A program made the translations under genes and the position numbers. From positions 1 through 64,000 of the forward strand of contig JBBRQN010000005.1 in assembly GCA_038226305.1 (NCBI GenBank): a stretch of DNA of 64,000 bases, given 5' to 3'. Positions 59,586-64,000 of the stretch are shown in pieces. Origin of the DNA: JASLDZ01 sp038226305. Its GTDB lineage: Bacteria > Pseudomonadota > Alphaproteobacteria > Caulobacterales > Caulobacteraceae. Below the pieces are notes generated by a model. That model did not search any database. It was not told the origin of the DNA and worked only from the letters and a program-made list of their open reading frames with translations. Within the stretch, counting starts at the first letter, position 1. Each line of letters starts with the position of its first letter.

Positions 59586-60352
59586 ACCTTTTCCAGGCAG
59601 TCGGCCGCTCCACGCTCTCGACGTTGCAGACCACCGGCGGCGTGGCGCTGTTCGCGGCCCGGGGCGTGCGCGCGATCCTGATGCCGCCCTACTATCCGGG
59701 GCAGCTGGCGCGACAGATCCTGCAGATCGGCTACCTGTCGCTGCCGGTTGTGGGCCTTACCGCCGTGTTCACCGGGGCCGCCTTGGCGCTGAACATCTAC
59801 ACGGGCGGCGGGCGCTTCAACGCCGCCCAGATCGTGCCGCAGATCGTGGCGCTCGGCATCACGCGGGAGCTCGGCCCGGTGCTGGCGGCGCTGATGCTCG
59901 CGGGCCGCGTGTCAGCCGCCATCGCTGCCGAGATCGGGGCCATGCGCGCCACCGAACAGATCGACGCCCTGCAGACGCTTTCCACCGACCCCTACCGCTA
60001 TCTCGTGGCCCCGCGGCTCCTGGCCGCTGTGCTCACCCTGCCGCTGCTGACAGCCGTGGCCGACATCATCGGCATCGCGGGCGGCTGGATCGTCGCCACC
60101 GCCTCGCTGGACTTCAACAGCGCCACCTACATCCGCTCCACCTGGCAGTTCATGAAGCCGTGGGACGTGGAGTCCGGCCTCATCAAGGCGGCGGTGTTCG
60201 GCTTCATTGTGGCCCTGATGGGGGCCTACCACGGCTACACCTCGTCGGGCGGCGCGCGGGGCGTGGGGCGGGCGACGACCCATGCGGTGGTCTCGGCGGC
60301 GGTGCTGATCTTCGCGGCGGACTTCCTCCTCACGAGCCTGTTCACCCGATGA
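59582..60352 (+). CDS. mlaE: MlaE-type ABC permease (lipid asymmetry/resistance transporter)
   Basis: A 256-aa inner-membrane permease. GRVSAAIAAEIGAMRATEQIDAL is the MlaE/TTG2B signature that couples to the ATPase, and GALALNIYTGG-like sequence lies in the first half (FTGAALALNIYT). About five spans are visible. It pairs with MlaF encoded next. Such systems move phospholipids between the membranes with an MCE protein (MlaD), which is not encoded here. GTG 59582 overlaps the alr stop. Confidence 0.9.
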   Translation: MNLFQAVGRSTLSTLQTTGGVALFAARGVRAILMPPYYPGQLARQILQIGYLSLPVVGLTAVFTGAALALNIYTGGGRFNAAQIVPQIVALGITRELGPVLAALMLAGRVSAAIAAEIGAMRATEQIDALQTLSTDPYRYLVAPRLLAAVLTLPLLTAVADIIGIAGGWIVATASLDFNSATYIRSTWQFMKPWDVESGLIKAAVFGFIVALMGAYHGYTSSGGARGVGRATTHAVVSAAVLIFAADFLLTSLFTR

Positions 60353-61137
60353 GCGAGGCCCTGCTTCCCTATCCGGCGGGCCCCAAGCTCAGCCTCATCG
60401 GCGTCTCCAAGGCGTTCGGTGGGCGGCAGGTGCTGAAGAAGGTGTCGCTCGACGTGGCGCCGGGGCGTTCGCTCGTGATCATCGGCGGCTCTGGCCAGGG
60501 CAAGTCGGTCACCCTGAAGATCGCCGCCGGGCTGATGCAGCCGGACTCAGGGCGCGTGGCGCTGGACGGGGAGGACGTGACCAAGCTCTCCCGCCGCGGC
60601 CATGAGGAACTGGCGGGCCGCTATGGCTTCCTGTTCCAGGGGGCCGCCCTCTTCGACAGCCTGAACGTCTGGCAGAACGTGGCCTTCCGCCTCATCAACG
60701 CCGAGCATGTGGCCCGCGGCGAGGCGCACGAGCGGGCGCTCGCCGCCATGCAGAGCGTGGGTCTGCCCTCGAGCGTCGCCAAGCTCTTCCCCAACGAGAT
60801 CTCTGGCGGCATGCAGAAGCGCGTGGGCCTGGCCCGCGCCATCGTCGCCCACCCTGAAGTGCTGTTCTTCGACGAGCCCACCACCGGCCTCGACCCCATC
60901 ACCGCCGACGTGATCAACGACCTGATCATCCGCGAAGTGCATCGCCTGGGCGCCACCGCCGTCTCGATCACCCACGATATGGCCAGCGCCCGCAAGATCG
61001 CCGACGAGATCGCCATGCTGCATGACGGCGAAGTGGTGTGGCGCGGCCCCGCCAGCGAGATCGACCGCTCGGGCAACCCCTACGTCGACCAGTTCGTGAA
61101 CGGCCGCGCCGAAGGGCCGATCACCGGCGCGGTCTAG
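60349..61137 (+). CDS. mlaF: MlaF-type ABC ATP-binding protein
   Basis: A 262-aa ATPase. Walker A is GGSGQGKSVTLK, the signature is ISGGMQKRVGLARAI, Walker B is VLFFDEPTTGLDP, and the switch His is in SITHDMASA. GLMQPDSG and FQGAALFDSLNVWQN are typical of the MlaF/TTG2A group. ATG 60349 overlaps the mlaE stop (ATGA). It powers the lipid transporter with MlaE. Confidence 0.92.
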   Translation: MSEALLPYPAGPKLSLIGVSKAFGGRQVLKKVSLDVAPGRSLVIIGGSGQGKSVTLKIAAGLMQPDSGRVALDGEDVTKLSRRGHEELAGRYGFLFQGAALFDSLNVWQNVAFRLINAEHVARGEAHERALAAMQSVGLPSSVAKLFPNEISGGMQKRVGLARAIVAHPEVLFFDEPTTGLDPITADVINDLIIREVHRLGATAVSITHDMASARKIADEIAMLHDGEVVWRGPASEIDRSGNPYVDQFVNGRAEGPITGAV

Positions 61138-61201
61138 CTCCGGAATGAGCCGCTTCGCCCGACCTTTCCGAGACCTCTGACTTACGCTACAGCCCATTGA
61201 T

Positions 61202-61216
61202 GTTCACTCTCCGTTC
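61202..61216 (+). promoter_or_regulatory. LexA/SOS box upstream of radA
   Basis: GTTC-ACTCTCC-GTTC is an exact match to the alphaproteobacterial LexA operator GTTC-N7-GTTC. It ends 12 bases before the radA start codon, inside a 91-base gap, where LexA would block transcription or translation initiation. Confidence 0.75.
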
Positions 61217-61228
61217 TAGACTCTGAAG

Positions 61229-62611
61229 ATGGCCCGCGAGGGGGCTGTGTACGCCTGCCAGTCCTGCGGGGCGGTGGCGACCAAGTGGGCGGGGCAGTGC
61301 TCGGCCTGCGGGGCGTGGAACACGCTGGTGGAGGAGGTAGCGGGCGGCGTGCAGCCTGGCGCACTGTCGGCCTCCAAGGCGCGCCGGGGCGGCACCGGCA
61401 TCGCCTTCCAGACGCTGGACACCGAAACGCCTGAACCGCCGCGCATCGTCACCGGGCTGGATGAGTTCGACCGGGTGTGCGGCGGGGGCGTGGTGCCGGG
61501 ATCGGCCATCCTGATCGCGGGCGACCCCGGCGTCGGCAAGTCGACCCTCCTCATGCAGGCGGTGGCGGCGGCGTCGCTTCGAGGCGTGTCGTGCGCCTAC
61601 GTTTCGGGGGAGGAGGCAGTGGAGCAGGTGCGCTCCCGCGCCCAGCGCATGGGCCTGGGCCACGCCCCGGTGAAGCTGGCCGCCGAGACCAACCTTCGCG
61701 CCATCGTGGACGCCATGAAGCGGGAGCGCTTCGAGCTGATCGTGATCGACTCCATCCAGACGCTCTGGTCCGACCAGCTGGAGGCAGGGCCGGGCTCGGT
61801 CACCCAGGTGCGGGCCTGCGCAGGCGAGTTGACCCGTCTGGCCAAGAAGTCGGGCGCGGCGGTGATCCTCGTCGGCCACGTCACCAAGGACGGGCAGATC
61901 GCCGGGCCCCGGGTGGTGGAGCACATGGTCGATGCCGTGCTGGCCTTCGAAGGGGAGCGCGGCTACCCGTTCCGCATCTTGCGCGGCGCCAAGAACCGCT
62001 TCGGGGCCACCGACGAGATCGGCGTGTTCGAGATGGGCGACGCAGGCCTTCGCGAAGTGAAGAACCCCTCGGCCCTGTTCCTCAACGAAGGCGGCGCGCG
62101 GTCGGCCGGAGCGGCGGTGTTCGCAGGCATCGAGGGATCGCGGCCCGTGCTGGTCGAAGTGCAGGCGCTGGTCGCCCCCTCCGCCTACGGCACGCCCCGC
62201 CGGGCTGTGGTGGGATGGGACGGGGGCAGGCTGGCGATGGTGCTGGCGGTGCTGGAGGCGCGCTGCGGCCTCAGCTTCAGCGACCGCGACATCTACCTGA
62301 ACGTGGCGGGCGGCCTGCGCATCACCGAGCCCGCCGCAGACCTCGCCGCCGCCGCCGCCCTGGTCTCCAGCCAGTCGGAAGAGGCCCTGCCGCAGGATTG
62401 CGTGGTGTTCGGCGAGATCAGCCTTTCCGGCGACGTGCGCCCGGTCTCGCGGGGCGAGTCGCGCCTCCGGGAGGCCAAGAAACTGGGGTTCAACAAGGCC
62501 CTTGCGCCCTCGTCCGCGCGGGAAGCGGCGCAGGCGGCGGGGGTGTCGCTTTCGGGCGCCACGCGGCTGGCCGATGCAATGAGACAGATCAGCGACGGTG
62601 CATGGGACTGA
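61229..62611 (+). CDS. radA: DNA repair protein RadA
   Basis: A 460-aa recombination ATPase for branch migration. It has a C4 zinc finger (CQSCG...CSACG, residues about 9-29), Walker A GDPGVGKST (near 97), the RadA-specific KNRFG motif, and a Lon-like C-terminal domain with SLSGDVRPVSRGESRL. All standard parts are intact. The LexA box just upstream indicates DNA-damage control. Confidence 0.96.
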   Translation: MAREGAVYACQSCGAVATKWAGQCSACGAWNTLVEEVAGGVQPGALSASKARRGGTGIAFQTLDTETPEPPRIVTGLDEFDRVCGGGVVPGSAILIAGDPGVGKSTLLMQAVAAASLRGVSCAYVSGEEAVEQVRSRAQRMGLGHAPVKLAAETNLRAIVDAMKRERFELIVIDSIQTLWSDQLEAGPGSVTQVRACAGELTRLAKKSGAAVILVGHVTKDGQIAGPRVVEHMVDAVLAFEGERGYPFRILRGAKNRFGATDEIGVFEMGDAGLREVKNPSALFLNEGGARSAGAAVFAGIEGSRPVLVEVQALVAPSAYGTPRRAVVGWDGGRLAMVLAVLEARCGLSFSDRDIYLNVAGGLRITEPAADLAAAAALVSSQSEEALPQDCVVFGEISLSGDVRPVSRGESRLREAKKLGFNKALAPSSAREAAQAAGVSLSGATRLADAMRQISDGAWD

Positions 62612-62672
62612 GCGTCCCTATATACCGGGCCAGCGGCGACTCGGCCGCGCGTCCGGAAGCCGGGAGCGACAC

Positions 62673-63338
62673 GTGACCGCCTTCGACCTCGCCGCCGTGC
62701 TGATCCTGGTCGTGTCGGCGTTGATCGGGTTCAGCCGGGGTGCGGTGCGCGAGATCATCACCGTCTTCGCTTTCAGCGTTGCGGCTGTCCTGGCGCTCTA
62801 CGCCCTGCCGTTCACCGCGCCCCTTGCGCGCAAGCTGGTGCATCCCGCCTGGGCGGGGGCTGCGGCGGCGGTCGTGGTGGTGTTCGTGATCGCCTATGTG
62901 GCCATGCGGGTGCTCGGCGGAGCGGTCACGACGCATCTGCACGCCTCGCCCTTCGGCGGTGTGAACCGTGTCGTCGGGGCAGGCTTCGGCGGCGTGCGCG
63001 CCATCGTGCTGATCGGGGCCTTTGCCCTGGTATTCAACGCCGTGACCCCGCTGGACCTGCAACCCAGGTGGATCACTGGCGGGCTCGCCTGGCCCGCCGC
63101 GCGCGGGGCCGGCTTGGGGCTCGCCGCCTTCGCCCCCAAGGGCATGACCATCGCCGGCGGCCTGGGCAAGGTCATGGGCGACGGGGTGAAGAAGGGCTTC
63201 TCGGCTTCCGACGAAGCGATTGAGCCGCAGGTGGAGTCGGCGATCGAATCTGCGCCCGCGCGCACGCCGCCCAAGCTCCGCGGATACCAGACGCATGACC
63301 GTCGCGGCCTCGACACCCTGGTGGAACGCACCCGATGA
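62673..63338 (+). CDS. cvpA: CvpA family membrane protein
   Basis: A 221-aa protein with four spans. FDLAAVLILVVSALIGFSRG and AVREIITVFAFSVAAVLALY are the standard CvpA start. SPFGGVNRVVGAGFGGVRA marks the conserved loop. It is the usual neighbour of purF. A C-terminal cytoplasmic tail (about 50 residues) is hydrophilic. GGAG precedes GTG 62673. Its stop overlaps purF by ATGA. Exact function is unsettled. Confidence 0.9.
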   Translation: MTAFDLAAVLILVVSALIGFSRGAVREIITVFAFSVAAVLALYALPFTAPLARKLVHPAWAGAAAAVVVVFVIAYVAMRVLGGAVTTHLHASPFGGVNRVVGAGFGGVRAIVLIGAFALVFNAVTPLDLQPRWITGGLAWPAARGAGLGLAAFAPKGMTIAGGLGKVMGDGVKKGFSASDEAIEPQVESAIESAPARTPPKLRGYQTHDRRGLDTLVERTR

Positions 63339-64000
63339 ACTCGTCACAACGCAGCGCCTACCCCGAGCGCGATCCTGACGACGACCGCCCCCGGCTGGAG
63401 TGCGGCGTCTTCGGCGTGTGGAATGTGGAGGAGGCTGCAGCCGTCGTGGCGCTGGGCCTGCACGCCCTGCAGCATCGCGGGCAGGAGGCCTGCGGGATGG
63501 CCGCGTTCGACGGCCAGCGCTTCGCCACCGAACGCCACCTCGGCCACGTGGGCGAGGCCTTCGGGCAGGACGATCTGGTGCAGCGCCTTCCGGGCTACGC
63601 CGCCGTGGGCCACACGCGCTATGCCACCGCCGGCGGCCACGCGATCCGCAACGTGCAGCCGATGTTCGCCGACCTTGAGAGCGGCGGCATCGCCATCGGC
63701 CACAACGGCAACCTCACCAACTTCCTGACCCTGCGCCACCAGCTTGTGGCCGAGGGCGCGATCTTCCAGTCCACTTCCGACAGCGAGGTGATCTTGCATC
63801 TGGTGGCCCGCTCGCGCAAAGCCCGGGTGGTCGACCGCTTCGTGGATGCGCTTCGCCAGATCGAGGGCGGCTATGCGCTGGTGGCGCTCACCAACACCAA
63901 GCTGATCGGTGCGCGCGATCCCCTCGGCATCCGGCCCCTGGTGCTGGGCGCCATCGAAGGGAACGGTGCGCCGCGCCACGTGCTCGCTTCCGAAACCTGC
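63335..64000 (+). CDS. purF: Amidophosphoribosyltransferase (5' part, cut by window edge)
   Basis: The first 222 codons of PurF, which starts purine synthesis from PRPP and glutamine. A 22-residue propeptide precedes the N-terminal nucleophile Cys in LECGVFGVWN. GLHALQHRGQEACGMA, GHTRYATAGG, IGHNGNLTNF and STSDSEVILH form the class II glutaminase domain, and GARDPLGIRPLVLG follows. The phosphoribosyltransferase domain lies beyond the window. Translation is coupled to cvpA. Confidence 0.95.
   Translation, partial: MNSSQRSAYPERDPDDDRPRLECGVFGVWNVEEAAAVVALGLHALQHRGQEACGMAAFDGQRFATERHLGHVGEAFGQDDLVQRLPGYAAVGHTRYATAGGHAIRNVQPMFADLESGGIAIGHNGNLTNFLTLRHQLVAEGAIFQSTSDSEVILHLVARSRKARVVDRFVDALRQIEGGYALVALTNTKLIGARDPLGIRPLVLGAIEGNGAPRHVLASETC

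Overview
The window is a high-GC (about 70%) alphaproteobacterial chromosome segment. It looks like Caulobacterales, probably Caulobacteraceae (Caulobacter/Phenylobacterium-like). The evidence is the order dnaB-alr-mlaE-mlaF-radA-cvpA-purF and the yfgM-like/bamB/der block, the many 4-base GTGA/ATGA overlaps, an alphaproteobacterial LexA box in front of radA, the fused cysNC, and REP-like palindromes typical of this group. The genus is inference. No rRNA, tRNA, CRISPR array or intact insertion sequence was seen.

Layout. 1-770: a lower-GC edge with the start of a TPR protein and an NTF2-like protein, ended by a large inverted repeat. 947-6000: HpnK-like deacetylase, a short PepSY-type membrane protein under a Fur-like box, a ferritin-like protein, a lipocalin lipoprotein and an M61 peptidase. 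6167-11737: valine catabolism (mmsA, isobutyryl-CoA dehydrogenase, 3-hydroxyisobutyryl-CoA hydrolase, an exported methyltransferase-like protein, mmsB). 11812-14469: FMN reductase, DUF2252 protein, aldo/keto reductase.

14510-23873 is the most interesting region, a phosphonate biosynthesis locus. It encodes a PhyH-type oxygenase and a free nucleotidyltransferase. Divergent from these is PEP mutase fused to a second nucleotidyltransferase domain. Then come phosphonopyruvate decarboxylase, a flippase-like membrane protein and a CDP-alcohol phosphatidyltransferase. Three unrelated-looking genes (a secreted unknown, ndh, a CXXCH cytochrome) sit in the middle. The set suggests a CMP-activated phosphonate placed on a lipid or envelope polymer, possibly after alpha-hydroxylation. 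The step after phosphonoacetaldehyde is not encoded here. Next door is a 1,143-residue GH18-CE4-GT2 polysaccharide enzyme.

27998-37376: an acyl-CoA ligase, then a sulfate uptake and activation regulon (cysH-cysP-cysT-cysW-cysA on the minus strand; cysD-cysNC divergent) around a perfect 7-1-7 palindrome. 37384-47725: exported truncated globin plus DUF3034 protein, a TonB-dependent receptor, a trypsin-fold protein lacking recognisable catalytic residues, a Baeyer-Villiger-type monooxygenase, exported M28 and M24 peptidases and a small membrane protein. 47865-49376: DUF6249-like protein, ECF sigma factor and a probable non-canonical anti-sigma factor. 49461-64000: mainly housekeeping genes (panB, yfgM-like, bamB, der, a three-repeat TonB-C-like protein, an Ig-like exported protein, an SDR, dnaB, alr, mlaE, mlaF, radA, cvpA, purF, the last cut by the window edge).
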